Source of the DNA: Cyanobacteria bacterium FACHB-63
Lineage (GTDB): Bacteria; Cyanobacteriota; Cyanobacteriia; Leptolyngbyales; Leptolyngbyaceae
DNA: 64,000 bases
Direction of reading: 5' to 3'
NCBI GenBank assembly: GCA_014695255.1
Contig: JACJNX010000010.1
Span: forward strand, 91,175 to 155,174
Shown: positions 55,981 to 64,000 of the stretch, piece by piece
Layout: the number at the start of each line of letters is the position of its first letter
Position numbering within the stretch: position 1 is the stretch's first letter
Position numbers and translations under genes: made by a program
The notes under the pieces: generated by a model
The model's input: the letters and a program-made list of their open reading frames with translations, nothing else
The model's database searches: none
What the model was told of the DNA's origin: nothing

Positions 55981-57444
55981 CTACTCGATCGAAGTCTCCA
56001 CCGTTTCGCCTGCCACCGAAACTAAATTCGGCATGAATGCCTGTCCGAGCGGTTTTGCCGGATCAGCTTCTAACGCGGGAGGATATTGAGCGGTGGATGT
56101 TGTTGTATCTGCCCCAGGCAACCAGCCCAACAGCGGTAACGGCAACAACGTACTCAAATTCGTAATTAGCACCAAAACCCAGAGGTTATCGAAATTCGTA
56201 TCAGTCACGCCTAACCAGTGAGTTAACAGCGCACCGAACTCATACGACACCAGCCCCGATAAATTCACTACCGACATTAACAAAGCAAACAGCGTGGCTT
56301 CTACCCCCGGTGGGCAGAGTCTTGCTGCCAACACCAACACAGGCATAAACGCGATCTGCCCCATCACTGTCAGAATTAAGCTGTCTCCTAAGCTAAACCA
56401 GTGATCGTCGATCCCCAGTGCCCGATTCGTATGCGTTACCAGCAGCAGCATCGACAGCCCCAATACTGCCGAAATCACCGTAGACCAGCCGAAGATGACG
56501 CGAAACGGCACAGCTTTAAGAAATCGCTGAAAAACCCAAACTCCTAGCACCGCGGCGATGCTCGTCACCAATCGCACTCGCCCTAAAAACTCCGGCTCAA
56601 ACCCTAATTCATTGGTTGAAAAGTAGAAAAACGAAGATTCAGCCGTGGGTGTTGCCTGCCATAAAAATAGAAACAGGGTTGGCAACCAGATCGATTTCTG
56701 CGACACCGCTTGCTTAAGCTGCTTTAACTGATCGCCCACGATCGACCAGTTCGCTTTCTCGGTGACAGGTGATTCTGCAATCAACCACGCCACGCAAGAC
56801 ACAATCAGCGGAAACGTCGCCGTAATCCAAAAAATCGTCCGCGTATCAAAATTCTGAAGCAGCGCACCGCTAAAATACGCCGTAATCAAGCCTCCCACCG
56901 CTGCCGCGCCCCAACTGAGCGACTGGAGCGATCCCGCACCGCTGACTGATTCTCCTCGCGCCCGCTCGACCACTAGCGAATCCACAATTACGTCCGCAAT
57001 CGCCGTCGAGAGCGATCCGAGCGAAATCGCCAAAGTTGCTGCCCAAGCAGAATGTACAACCGTTGCGAGTAAAACCCAAGCGATCGCGCCTAATATTCCT
57101 GACAGCACGAGATAAGGACGACGACGATATCCAAAGATCGGCAAGCCATCCGAGATAAATCCAAACAGGGGTTTAATCATCCACGGCAGCGCGACGATCC
57201 CCAACAGCGCCGATACTTCCGCCGGGTTCAGGTGTAACTCGTCTTTGAGAAAGAAACTCACTGCCAATCGAGCCAGTCCCAAAATTCCCTGGACAAAATA
57301 GACCAGAAGAATCGCGATTAGTTCAGCAGAAGGCTCATGACCGAAAAACAGCTTTTCAGTAATTAAGTCTTTGAGTTTGCGATAGCGAGCATCAGAGACA
57401 ATCATTATTGATGATTCTTTACAATTATCAATCGCTTTGATCAT
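55981..57444 (-). CDS. Folate/biopterin transporter family (FBT/BT1) membrane protein
   Basis: A 487-residue major-facilitator-like protein with 12 predicted helices. Family motifs are ELIAILLVYFVQGILGLARLA, LGIVALPWMIKPLFGFISDG and YRRRPYLVLSG. Synechocystis Slr0642 of this family transports folates. The C-terminal 30 residues are a Glu/Thr/Pro-rich tail. ATG 57444 or ATG 57405 could be used; neither has a strong ribosome site. It is divergent from the hli gene. Confidence 0.88.
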   Translation of the reverse strand: MIKAIDNCKESSIMIVSDARYRKLKDLITEKLFFGHEPSAELIAILLVYFVQGILGLARLAVSFFLKDELHLNPAEVSALLGIVALPWMIKPLFGFISDGLPIFGYRRRPYLVLSGILGAIAWVLLATVVHSAWAATLAISLGSLSTAIADVIVDSLVVERARGESVSGAGSLQSLSWGAAAVGGLITAYFSGALLQNFDTRTIFWITATFPLIVSCVAWLIAESPVTEKANWSIVGDQLKQLKQAVSQKSIWLPTLFLFLWQATPTAESSFFYFSTNELGFEPEFLGRVRLVTSIAAVLGVWVFQRFLKAVPFRVIFGWSTVISAVLGLSMLLLVTHTNRALGIDDHWFSLGDSLILTVMGQIAFMPVLVLAARLCPPGVEATLFALLMSVVNLSGLVSYEFGALLTHWLGVTDTNFDNLWVLVLITNLSTLLPLPLLGWLPGADTTTSTAQYPPALEADPAKPLGQAFMPNLVSVAGETVETSIE

Positions 57445-57578
57445 ATCGCTATATTCAAAACTAGCGCGAATTTCGGCGGCTAAAGTTCAGCGATCGCTGA
57501 AGCTCGCTGAGAATTCTCGGTTTGTAGCCGCTGAATGAATCAGATTTACGGATTAAATCCTCTAGCTTGCGTAATACT

Positions 57579-57607
57579 TTGACACTTTTCGTTACATTAG
57601 TTAATAT
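57579..57607 (+). promoter_or_regulatory. Consensus promoter of hli with HLR1-like RpaB site
   Basis: TTGACA (57579-57584), a 17-base spacer, and TAATAT (57602-57607). Inside, GTTACATT (57591-57598), two bases and TTAATATA resemble HLR1 (two half-sites KTTACAWW separated by two bases): the first half is perfect and the second matches six of eight. RpaB is known to bind HLR1 at hli promoters in other cyanobacteria; binding here is inferred. Confidence 0.6.
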
Positions 57608-57639
57608 AGTTCTAGCTAATGCGTTTCAGAGTAATAACC

Positions 57640-57819
57640 ATGCAAGATACACAAAAGATGACGGCAACGGCTACGGAAGATCGCAACGCTTGGAGATTCG
57701 GCTTCACCCCGCAAGCTGAACTGTGGAATGGTCGGTTTGCAATGCTCGGTTTTGTCGCTGCTTTAGCTACGGAATACTTGACGGGTGGTGGAACGCTTCA
57801 CTTCCTGGGTCTGATGTAA
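57640..57819 (+). CDS. hli: High-light-inducible protein (Hlip/SCP)
   Basis: A 59-residue one-helix protein of the CAB/ELIP/HLIP family. The helix AELWNGRFAMLGFVAALATEYLTGGG (about residues 30-55) carries the conserved E-x2-NGR-x-AM-x-G chlorophyll-binding motif. Such proteins bind chlorophyll and carotenoid and protect during photosystem II repair or chlorophyll synthesis under strong light. ATG 57640 fits the family start better than 57619. A terminator lies downstream and a consensus promoter upstream. Confidence 0.93.
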   Translation: MQDTQKMTATATEDRNAWRFGFTPQAELWNGRFAMLGFVAALATEYLTGGGTLHFLGLM

Positions 57820-57859
57820 TTTTCTTCTAAATTCTGGTCAACCTTGAAAGCTAGTCTTG

Positions 57860-57893
57860 CGGGTATCTCTTTTGGGGGGTGCCCGATTTTTTT
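57860..57893 (+). terminator. Terminator after hli
   Basis: CGGGTA pairs with TGCCCG (one G-U) with a loop of 14 bases, followed by ATTTTTTT. It lies 40 bases past the hli stop and just before the end of the convergent DUF2079 gene. Confidence 0.7.
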
Positions 57894-57896
57894 GAC

Positions 57897-59294
57897 TCAA
57901 GTCGCCGATCGCTTCACAAATAAATAGACGCTGCTTTTTTGATACCGAAGCTCGAAGTCTGGGTTGGCTTGAACTTGACTCAAAATCTGTTGAACGAGCT
58001 GCGAACTGCTTGCCCATCCCGGAAAGGCTGGATTGAGGAGAACGTACTTAAAATCGTTTAAGTTCGTCGCGGGTTCACTGAGCTTGAGGTAATCGATCGT
58101 TGTTCGATGCGCCAGGTGTGGCACAACATAACTCGTCGTCAACACAGGCTCTTTAGTCGTAATTTGCGCGATCGCAGCATAAGTTTCCGAGAGGATCGAA
58201 ACGCGATCGAGGTAACGCGACCCAAAATAACCGAATTTCGCCAAAGCGAGAAAACCAATCAGCGACCAGACGAGAATCACGCGCGATCGTCGTCTTTGGG
58301 TTGCAACGGTTGTGATCGCCATCACCATCAAAAATGGCAGAATGGGCAGCGCATACTGATTCACTAGATCTCGCTGATTTGCAAGCTCCGAGAGCAAATT
58401 CATTGCAAACACTGGAATCGTCGCCACAAGCGGCGCAAGATAACGCAGCGAAACGCCCCAACCGATCGGTGCCAAAACTAGCAAAAGATAAAGCAGGTTC
58501 TCGATCGAAAAAAGCCGTCCGACCCAAAGCCAAGGTTTCAAGCCCAAATTTTGCACAATTTCACTCAGCGAACCGCCTAAATAGCTGTAGCGCATGACAA
58601 AATCTGCCCCGGTTGGACGAAAGTGAGGAATAATCACCCCCGTCGCAATCACAAACCAACTCACACCCAGAATGAGCGCGATCACCCCAGATTTTTTACG
58701 CCCTTCAAACCCAATCAGCCAAACTCCCATTGCCGCGATCGACAGCGCCAAAGATGCCCGACACCCCAGAATCAGCGCCACACACAGCGTAAACCAACCA
58801 ATTCGATTTGCTCTTGCTGTCCAAACTGCCGCAAAAAACAGAGGCAGCGCAATTACTTCAGGATGAAAATCAAACAGATTGAGATTAAAAACGAGCGGAT
58901 AAAGTAAATAGGCAACCGCGATCGCATTCGATTTAGAGCGATCGAGTCCTGCCTGATGCGCTAAGTGCCAAACGGGAATCGTGGCGATCGCAAACATCCC
59001 ACTTTGAATCGCAAACAACGCATAAACCCTGGGAAAAATCTTATAAACGCCTGCAATCAAATATAAAATCCAAGCCGCATGATCACCAAGAACGTGATAC
59101 GGGCGGAATGACACAATCGGTGGCTTTCCCTGACTAATCAGATAAACTGCCTGATCGAAATAGCCCAAATCCAGCGCATTTGACTGCAAGAGTAGATGTC
59201 GAATCACGCTAACAGCGAAAAACACCACAAAACTGGAGATCACAAGCGATCGCAAAAAGTTTTCTGACTTCCAGAATCGGGACATCCATTGCAT
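57897..59294 (-). CDS. DUF2079 multi-pass membrane protein
   Basis: A 465-residue membrane protein with about ten hydrophobic segments and an N-terminal ALDLGYFDQAVYLISQGKPP, which has the acidic DxGxxDQ motif of the DUF2079 group. These are related in layout to GT-C glycosyltransferases, but no function is proven. The C-terminal 60 residues are extracytoplasmic. It converges with hli and is divergent from plsX. Confidence 0.82.
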   Translation of the reverse strand: MQWMSRFWKSENFLRSLVISSFVVFFAVSVIRHLLLQSNALDLGYFDQAVYLISQGKPPIVSFRPYHVLGDHAAWILYLIAGVYKIFPRVYALFAIQSGMFAIATIPVWHLAHQAGLDRSKSNAIAVAYLLYPLVFNLNLFDFHPEVIALPLFFAAVWTARANRIGWFTLCVALILGCRASLALSIAAMGVWLIGFEGRKKSGVIALILGVSWFVIATGVIIPHFRPTGADFVMRYSYLGGSLSEIVQNLGLKPWLWVGRLFSIENLLYLLLVLAPIGWGVSLRYLAPLVATIPVFAMNLLSELANQRDLVNQYALPILPFLMVMAITTVATQRRRSRVILVWSLIGFLALAKFGYFGSRYLDRVSILSETYAAIAQITTKEPVLTTSYVVPHLAHRTTIDYLKLSEPATNLNDFKYVLLNPAFPGWASSSQLVQQILSQVQANPDFELRYQKSSVYLFVKRSAT

Positions 59295-59453
59295 AAATCC
59301 GACATCTCACAGGACGCAGATAGCCTAACCTGTTCCCTCATACTTCTCAAGATGTCCCCCTTGTGAGGCAGAATAAAGCAATTCGGACAGACAAGGGTGA
59401 GGGCATCATCCGCTTCTGATAAAATTTGGAAGGTTTTTAAGAACTTAGAGCCA

Positions 59454-60485
59454 ATGGGATCAACGCGGGTACGAATTGCAATCGATGCAATGGGTGGAGA
59501 TAACGCCCCCGACGAAATTGTCGCGGGTGCGGTGCGGGCACAGGCAGAACTCGATGTCGATGTCGTCTTGGTGGGTGATCCGCAACAGGTGGAGGCTGCT
59601 CTTAAGCATCATACGCAGTCTTCGGCAATTGAAATTGTGTCCTCGGAAGGCACGATCGCAATGGAAGAAGAGCCGCTGACGGCACTGCGTCGTAAGCCAA
59701 AAGCCTCGATTAACGTGGCAATGGATTTGGTGAAGCAAAAACAAGCGGATGCAGTGGTTTCGGCAGGGCACTCCGGTGCGGCAATGGCGGCAGCGCTGCT
59801 GAGACTCGGACGCTTAAAGGGGATTGATCGCCCTGCGATCGGCGCTGTTTTGCCTACGCTGATTGCTGGCAAGCCTGTGCTAATTCTCGATGTCGGTGCC
59901 AACGTCGATTGTCGTCCTAAATTCCTAGAGCAGTTCGCTTTAATGGGCACGATCTATTCGCAGTATGTCTTGGGCAATTCTGAGCCAAAAGTCGGCTTGC
60001 TGAACATTGGCGAAGAACCGAATAAAGGCAACGAACTCGCGATTCAGACCCATCAACTATTAACGGAGAATTCGCTGATTCCGTTCATTGGCAATGCAGA
60101 AGGGCGCGATGTGCTATCCGGGCACTTTGATGTGATTGTTTGTGATGGCTTCTCAGGAAATGTGCTGCTGAAATTTGCTGAAGCGGTCGGTGAGGTAGCG
60201 CTACAGATTCTGCGCGAAGAGTTACCCCGTGGGCTACACGGCAAAGCGGGTGTCACCCTACTGCGCCCGAACCTGAAGCGAATTAAGCAGCGAATGGATC
60301 ATGCAGAGCACGGAGGCGGATTGCTGCTCGGTGTGGATGGCGTTTGCATTATCAGCCACGGCAGTTCGCAGGCTCCGACGATTTTCAATGCTGCGCGGTT
60401 GGCAAAAGACGCGATCGATAACAATGTTTTAGACCGAATTCGCTCAAGCTACGATCCAACGGTTGCTGCGCGTTCTGACAGCTAA
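59454..60485 (+). CDS. plsX: Phosphate acyltransferase PlsX
   Basis: A 343-residue enzyme that turns acyl-ACP into acyl-phosphate, the first step of membrane lipid synthesis with PlsY. RIAIDAMGGDNAPDEIVAGAV is the N-terminal signature; VSAGHSGAAMAAAL, IGEEPNKGNELAIQ and DGFSGNVLLKFAEAVGE are further motifs. The frame is open upstream from 59397, but family alignment puts the start at ATG 59454. It heads the plsX-fabH-fabD-plsC operon. Confidence 0.95.
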   Translation: MGSTRVRIAIDAMGGDNAPDEIVAGAVRAQAELDVDVVLVGDPQQVEAALKHHTQSSAIEIVSSEGTIAMEEEPLTALRRKPKASINVAMDLVKQKQADAVVSAGHSGAAMAAALLRLGRLKGIDRPAIGAVLPTLIAGKPVLILDVGANVDCRPKFLEQFALMGTIYSQYVLGNSEPKVGLLNIGEEPNKGNELAIQTHQLLTENSLIPFIGNAEGRDVLSGHFDVIVCDGFSGNVLLKFAEAVGEVALQILREELPRGLHGKAGVTLLRPNLKRIKQRMDHAEHGGGLLLGVDGVCIISHGSSQAPTIFNAARLAKDAIDNNVLDRIRSSYDPTVAARSDS

Positions 60486-60511
60486 CCTACGCACTGGAGT
60501 TAAAGATTTTG

Positions 60512-61510
60512 GTGGACTACTCAGGGGTCGGAATTGCCATTACGGGATGTGGATCAGCCGCACCGGAGACTGCGATCGACAACGATCGTTTAAGCGAAAT
60601 CATGGACACTTCCGACGAATGGATTGCCTCCCGCACCGGAATTCGGCAGCGACGGCTCAGCGATGCTTCTGGATCGCTGGTGCAGCTTGCGACCGAGGCG
60701 GCGAGGGGCGCGATCGAGATGGCGGGTATTGAGCCGATCGATCTGGATTTGATTTTGCTTGCGACTTCGACTCCGGATGATATGTTCGGCAGCGCCTGTC
60801 AGGTTCAGGCAGCCTTGGGAGCCTCGCAAGCGGTGGCATTTGATTTAACAGCGGCTTGTTCGGGGTTTGTGTTCGGGCTGGTGACTGCGGCGCAATATAT
60901 TCGCACCGGAACTTACCGCAATGTGCTGCTGATCGGAGCAGATATTCTATCGCGCTGGGTGGATTGGAGCGATCGCCGGACTTGCGTGTTATTCGGCGAC
61001 GGTGCGGGCGCGGTCGTCATGCAAGCGAACCCGGTCGATCGCTTATTGGGATTTGAACTCAGAAGCGATGGCAGTCAGCATCACTGCTTGAATTTAGCGT
61101 ATTCAGGGGAGCCAAAAGCCCTACTGAACGATTGCGAGATTACTCAAGGGCAGTTCCGACCGTTAACGATGAACGGGCAGGAAGTGTATCGCTTTGCCGT
61201 GAAGCGAGTGCCAGAAGTGATTGAAAAAGCGCTGTTTCGAGCAAACATCAGTGTGGACGCGATCGATTGGTTGCTACTGCATCAGGCGAATCAGCGGATT
61301 TTGGATGCAGTCGCCAATCGTTTAGGAATTCCCCCGGAAAAAGTAATCAGCAATCTGGCAAAATACGGCAATACTTCAGCCGCGTCAATTCCCCTCGCAC
61401 TGGATGAATCCGTACGGGGAGGAGCGGTAAAACCAGGGGAGATGATCGCAGTATCCGGTTTCGGCGCGGGCTTGACTTGGGGAGCCGCAGTTTTTCAATG
61501 GGGACGCTAA
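60512..61510 (+). CDS. fabH: Beta-ketoacyl-ACP synthase III
   Basis: A 332-residue thiolase-fold enzyme that condenses acetyl-CoA with malonyl-ACP to start fatty-acid chains. Cys is in TAACSGFVFG (about residue 114), His in LLLHQANQRI (about 250-255) and Asn in KYGNTSAASIP (about 285). The start is a GTG (60512, or the TTG just before). It follows plsX by 26 bases. Known layout of plsX, fabH and fabD in bacteria supports the operon. Confidence 0.95.
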   Translation: MDYSGVGIAITGCGSAAPETAIDNDRLSEIMDTSDEWIASRTGIRQRRLSDASGSLVQLATEAARGAIEMAGIEPIDLDLILLATSTPDDMFGSACQVQAALGASQAVAFDLTAACSGFVFGLVTAAQYIRTGTYRNVLLIGADILSRWVDWSDRRTCVLFGDGAGAVVMQANPVDRLLGFELRSDGSQHHCLNLAYSGEPKALLNDCEITQGQFRPLTMNGQEVYRFAVKRVPEVIEKALFRANISVDAIDWLLLHQANQRILDAVANRLGIPPEKVISNLAKYGNTSAASIPLALDESVRGGAVKPGEMIAVSGFGAGLTWGAAVFQWGR

Positions 61511-61532
61511 CTCGATTTAGATAACTAGGACA

Positions 61533-62414
61533 ATGGTAAAAACGGCATGGGTGTTTCCTGGGCAGGGATCTCAGGCGATCGGAATGGGACTCGATTTATT
61601 AGAGGTTCCCGCAGCAAAAGCGAAGTTTGCTCAGGCAGAAAAAATTCTCGGCTGGTCGGTGGTCGAGATTTGCCAAAATGCAGAAGATAAAGTGTCGCAA
61701 ACACTTTATACGCAGCCTTGCTTGTACGTAGTGGAGACGATTTTGGCGGATTTGCTGAAGGAGAAAGGTCGGTATCCTGACTATGTTGCAGGGCATAGTT
61801 TAGGCGAATATTCGGCGCTGTATGCAGCGGAAGTGTTTGATTTTGAATCGGGACTGCGATTGATGCAGCGTCGGGCTGAGCTAATGGATAGTGCGTCGGA
61901 TGGCATGATGGCGGCGCTTTTAGGGTTCGATCGCGATCAGCTTGAGGCAGTGTTGGCGCAAACACCGGATGTGGTTCTGGCGAATGACAACAATTCAGGT
62001 CAGGTGGTCATTTCTGGAGTGCCTGCGGCGGTTGAAGCAGTGATGTCACAAGTGAAATCGAAAAGAGCGGTCAAATTAAATGTGAGCGGGGCGTTTCACT
62101 CGCCTCTCATGGCGGATGCGGCGGCGCAGTTCCAGACGATTCTCGATTCAGTCAATTTCAAAGCGGCTCAGATGCCAGTTTTGTCGAACGTCGATCCGAT
62201 TCCGAGCCGGAATGCGGGTGAATTAAAAAGTCGGTTAAGTCGGCAGATGACAGGTGCGGTGCGGTGGCGCGAAATTTCGCTCAACTTCTTAGAAGAACAG
62301 GTCGATCGCGTCGTCGAAGTTGGTCCTGGAAAAGTACTGACGGGAATTATTAAGCGCACTTGTCCCAATCTCGTGTTAGAAAATGTGAGCAGTCTTGCTG
62401 ACATCCCGGTATGA
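61533..62414 (+). CDS. fabD: Malonyl-CoA:ACP transacylase
   Basis: A 293-residue enzyme that loads malonate onto ACP. The nucleophile is Ser in AGHSLGEYSALYAA (near 90), with FPGQGSQ at the N-terminus and the catalytic His in SGAFHSPLM (near 196). The length is normal. It lies 22 bases after fabH, and its end overlaps plsC by four bases (ATGA). Confidence 0.95.
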   Translation: MVKTAWVFPGQGSQAIGMGLDLLEVPAAKAKFAQAEKILGWSVVEICQNAEDKVSQTLYTQPCLYVVETILADLLKEKGRYPDYVAGHSLGEYSALYAAEVFDFESGLRLMQRRAELMDSASDGMMAALLGFDRDQLEAVLAQTPDVVLANDNNSGQVVISGVPAAVEAVMSQVKSKRAVKLNVSGAFHSPLMADAAAQFQTILDSVNFKAAQMPVLSNVDPIPSRNAGELKSRLSRQMTGAVRWREISLNFLEEQVDRVVEVGPGKVLTGIIKRTCPNLVLENVSSLADIPV

Positions 62415-63085
62415 GAGAAACGCCCACCCGCTCTGTAGACGCTGAAATTTCAAGCGATCGTGAACCCTTGATCAGTTTGATTCTGTATCACCTGTTCAAA
62501 TGGTCGATCGTGTCTCCGGTGCTGCACACCTATTTTCGGGGTCGCATCTACGGAGCGGAGAATGTGCCGAAACAGGGGCGGCTCCTAGTCGTGAGCAATC
62601 ATGCCAGCGATTTTGATCCGCCGCTGTTGTCTTGTGCGATCGGTCGTCCGGTCGCTTATATGGCGAAAGAAGAACTGTTCAACGTGCCGGTTCTGAAGCA
62701 AGCGATTAAAGCGTATGGGGCGTATCCGGTCAAGCGAGGAAGTGCCGATCGTTCTGCCATGAAAGCGGCGATGGCTTCGATCGAGTCCGGTTGGGCGACG
62801 GGAGTATTTCTCGATGGCACTCGCACTGCTGACGGTCGAATTGCTGATCCGAAATTAGGAGCCGCTTGGATTGCGGCAAAAACGAATTCGCCTTTAATTC
62901 CAGTGAGCCTGTGGGGAACGCATCAGATTTTCAAGCCTGGAAGTACGATTCCGCGCCCTGTGCCAATTACGATTCGGATCGGGGAAGTCATTGACGCGCC
63001 ACAGAGTAGCGATCGGTCTGAGTTGGAGAAAATTACTGAGCGCTGTGCGGCTGCGATCCATGCGCTGCACGACTTAGGGCGGTAA
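62411..63085 (+). CDS. plsC: 1-acyl-sn-glycerol-3-phosphate acyltransferase (PlsC-like)
   Basis: A 224-residue lysophosphatidic acid acyltransferase. The NHASDFDP block gives the H-x4-D catalytic motif (near 65-70), GAYPVKRGSADR gives the second motif, and VFLDGTRTADGR gives the third (in place of FPEGTR). It follows fabD with an overlap, so membrane-lipid enzymes for the first and second steps share one transcript. It is membrane-associated by hydrophobic segments near residues 25-45. Confidence 0.9.
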   Translation: MRETPTRSVDAEISSDREPLISLILYHLFKWSIVSPVLHTYFRGRIYGAENVPKQGRLLVVSNHASDFDPPLLSCAIGRPVAYMAKEELFNVPVLKQAIKAYGAYPVKRGSADRSAMKAAMASIESGWATGVFLDGTRTADGRIADPKLGAAWIAAKTNSPLIPVSLWGTHQIFKPGSTIPRPVPITIRIGEVIDAPQSSDRSELEKITERCAAAIHALHDLGR

Positions 63086-63260
63086 ATAGACGGAGTAAGT
63101 TCGGCTATAAGTATGATTTTATAGCTTGTGACAGTCTTGCGCGATCATTCGGTATTGTTGGGATTAATATGCTAAGTACCAATGACTAAAACAACAGAAG
63201 CCGGTTTAGTCTAGGTTCTCGTTTGTTGATGACGGAATTTTATTAGCGCGTGAGTTTCTC

Positions 63261-63878
63261 ATGATTCCAAATTTCTTACGTACTTCTGCTGTCGTCTTTG
63301 TCAGCAGTGCTGCTCTTGCTCTCAGTGCGGCTGCCCCCGGTTCTGCGCTGACAACGTTTAGCGGTTCACTGGGCTTACCTGATCCGACTTGGGTTCGACC
63401 GGTTCCTAATGAGGTGAATGATGGTAATCCTGCTACTAATGGACTAGCAGGCGGAAATGGCGGTTACTATTACGATGTTCAAAGTTTCACCGTTTCAAAC
63501 GCGGGTGCATATCGCATTGTCGTGAATTCGACCTCAAATCTCAATCCTCTCGTTGTGCTGTATCAAGGCGCATTCAATCCAAATAGTCAGTACACCAATG
63601 TATTTCGTGCTAATGGGAGTTTGAGTGGCAGCGCGACTCAAGCAGGATTTAACAGTTTATCTTTGACACCAGGCACATACAACTTAGTGATTACATCAAA
63701 TCCATCAATCGGAGCAAATGCGGCACTACCAAACACAGGGTCAATTGGTGCTTACACCGGAGAGGTGACTGCCGTTCCCTTCGCATTTTCGCCACTGCCA
63801 GGTTTAGCTGTTGCGTGGGCAGCGCGGGGTGCGCGTCGTCGAATTGCTGCAAAGAAAGAAGTGCTAGCAAAAGCATAG
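63261..63878 (+). CDS. Exported protein with VPFxFSP CTERM-like anchor
   Basis: A 205-residue protein. Signal peptide about residues 1-28 (cut near APGSA). The mature part is beta-rich with Asn/Gly/Ser, similar to pre-peptidase C-terminal-like domains (FTVSNAGAYRIVV, LTPGTYNLVITS). The end VPFAFSPLPGLAVAWAARGA, followed by basic residues, looks like a PEP-CTERM variant of the cyanobacterial PFE-type (class name from memory). Surface attachment by an exosortase is inferred. The 175-bp gap upstream has no clear promoter. Confidence 0.7.
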   Translation: MIPNFLRTSAVVFVSSAALALSAAAPGSALTTFSGSLGLPDPTWVRPVPNEVNDGNPATNGLAGGNGGYYYDVQSFTVSNAGAYRIVVNSTSNLNPLVVLYQGAFNPNSQYTNVFRANGSLSGSATQAGFNSLSLTPGTYNLVITSNPSIGANAALPNTGSIGAYTGEVTAVPFAFSPLPGLAVAWAARGARRRIAAKKEVLAKA

Positions 63879-63897
63879 ATTCAATTAATTTGTAGGG

Positions 63898-63932
63898 AAG
63901 CGCGATCGTACAGGCTCTACGATCGCGCTTTT
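63898..63932 (+). terminator. HIP1-containing terminator hairpin
   Basis: Arms AAGCGCGATCGTA (63898-63910) and TACGATCGCGCTT (63918-63930) form a perfect 13-bp stem with a 7-base loop and TTTT. The arms are identical to those at 24638-24667. The last 68 bases of the window show nothing else. Confidence 0.8.
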
Positions 63933-64000
63933 GTGTGCCTCCTCAAACCAATTGAGTCAGTACAACTGTTAAACTCGATCGGACGCAAGATTAGAAGAAC

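Noticed and set aside
61525..61965. 146-codon antisense frame over fabD
   Set aside because: Pro/Ser-rich shadow of a firmly identified gene.

Overview
The window looks like a chromosomal segment of a cyanobacterium, probably a filamentous Leptolyngbya/Oscillatoriales-type strain (the genus is inference). The evidence is the pervasive HIP1 octamer GCGATCGC in coding, intergenic and even tRNA sequence, plus a photosynthetic gene set: RpaA, a high-light-inducible protein, NdhD of the NDH-1 complex, a CRR7 homologue, tocopherol cyclase, MenH (phylloquinone), a carotenoid oxygenase, a folate/biopterin transporter and an OCP N-terminal-like protein. Gene density is high. I see no prophage, no CRISPR array and no intact insertion sequence; the only mobile trace is an ISAs1-type transposase relic near 25.5 kb.

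Layout. 0-4.5 kb: RND efflux adaptor (its 5' end is outside the window) and pump, then tRNA-Pro(GGG) with a strong terminator. 4.9-15.7 kb: inositol monophosphatase, 7TM-HD c-di-AMP phosphodiesterase, TMEM175-type channel, leuC, tRNA-Arg(CCU), a DUF6464-tocopherol cyclase pair, a C39-like peptidase with three repeats, and peroxiredoxin Q. 16-25 kb: rpaA, CRR7, a lipid kinase, a PilB-like protein without an ATPase domain, menH, a DUF554 protein, an HTH protein with a histone-H1-like tail, an aminotransferase followed by a hicB / frameshifted hicA pair, an OCP-N-like protein and arfB. 25.6-39.4 kb: ndhD, an exported FAD oxidoreductase, gamma-glutamyltransferase, yidD-vanX, cyclophilin, a subtilase, a tandem CobO, PsiE, two methyltransferases and a NIL-ferredoxin.

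39.6-44 kb is the most interesting block: a CTERM-anchored exported protein, then a partner-switching module made of a REC-PP2C phosphatase, a stand-alone STAS protein, a STAS domain fused to a complete initiating sugar transferase, and an RsbW-type kinase. The fusion suggests that phosphorylation of a STAS domain directly controls the first membrane step of exopolysaccharide synthesis.

44.7-59.3 kb: leuD (about 34 kb from leuC), a CYTH-fructokinase pair, a CYP120-like P450, a CDF exporter, a HAD phosphatase, a candidate small RNA on the minus strand near 50.0 kb, a free-standing DALR-domain protein, a Crp-family regulator, an NmrA reductase, an LpxB-like glycosyltransferase, a carotenoid oxygenase, a transporter, the hli gene with a consensus promoter carrying an HLR1-like RpaB site, and a DUF2079 membrane protein. 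59.4-63.1 kb is a fatty-acid/phospholipid operon, plsX-fabH-fabD-plsC, followed by a second CTERM-type exported protein.

Starts were often moved downstream of the longest open frame where a Shine-Dalgarno sequence or family length supported it. All family calls are from reading the sequence; no database search was run.
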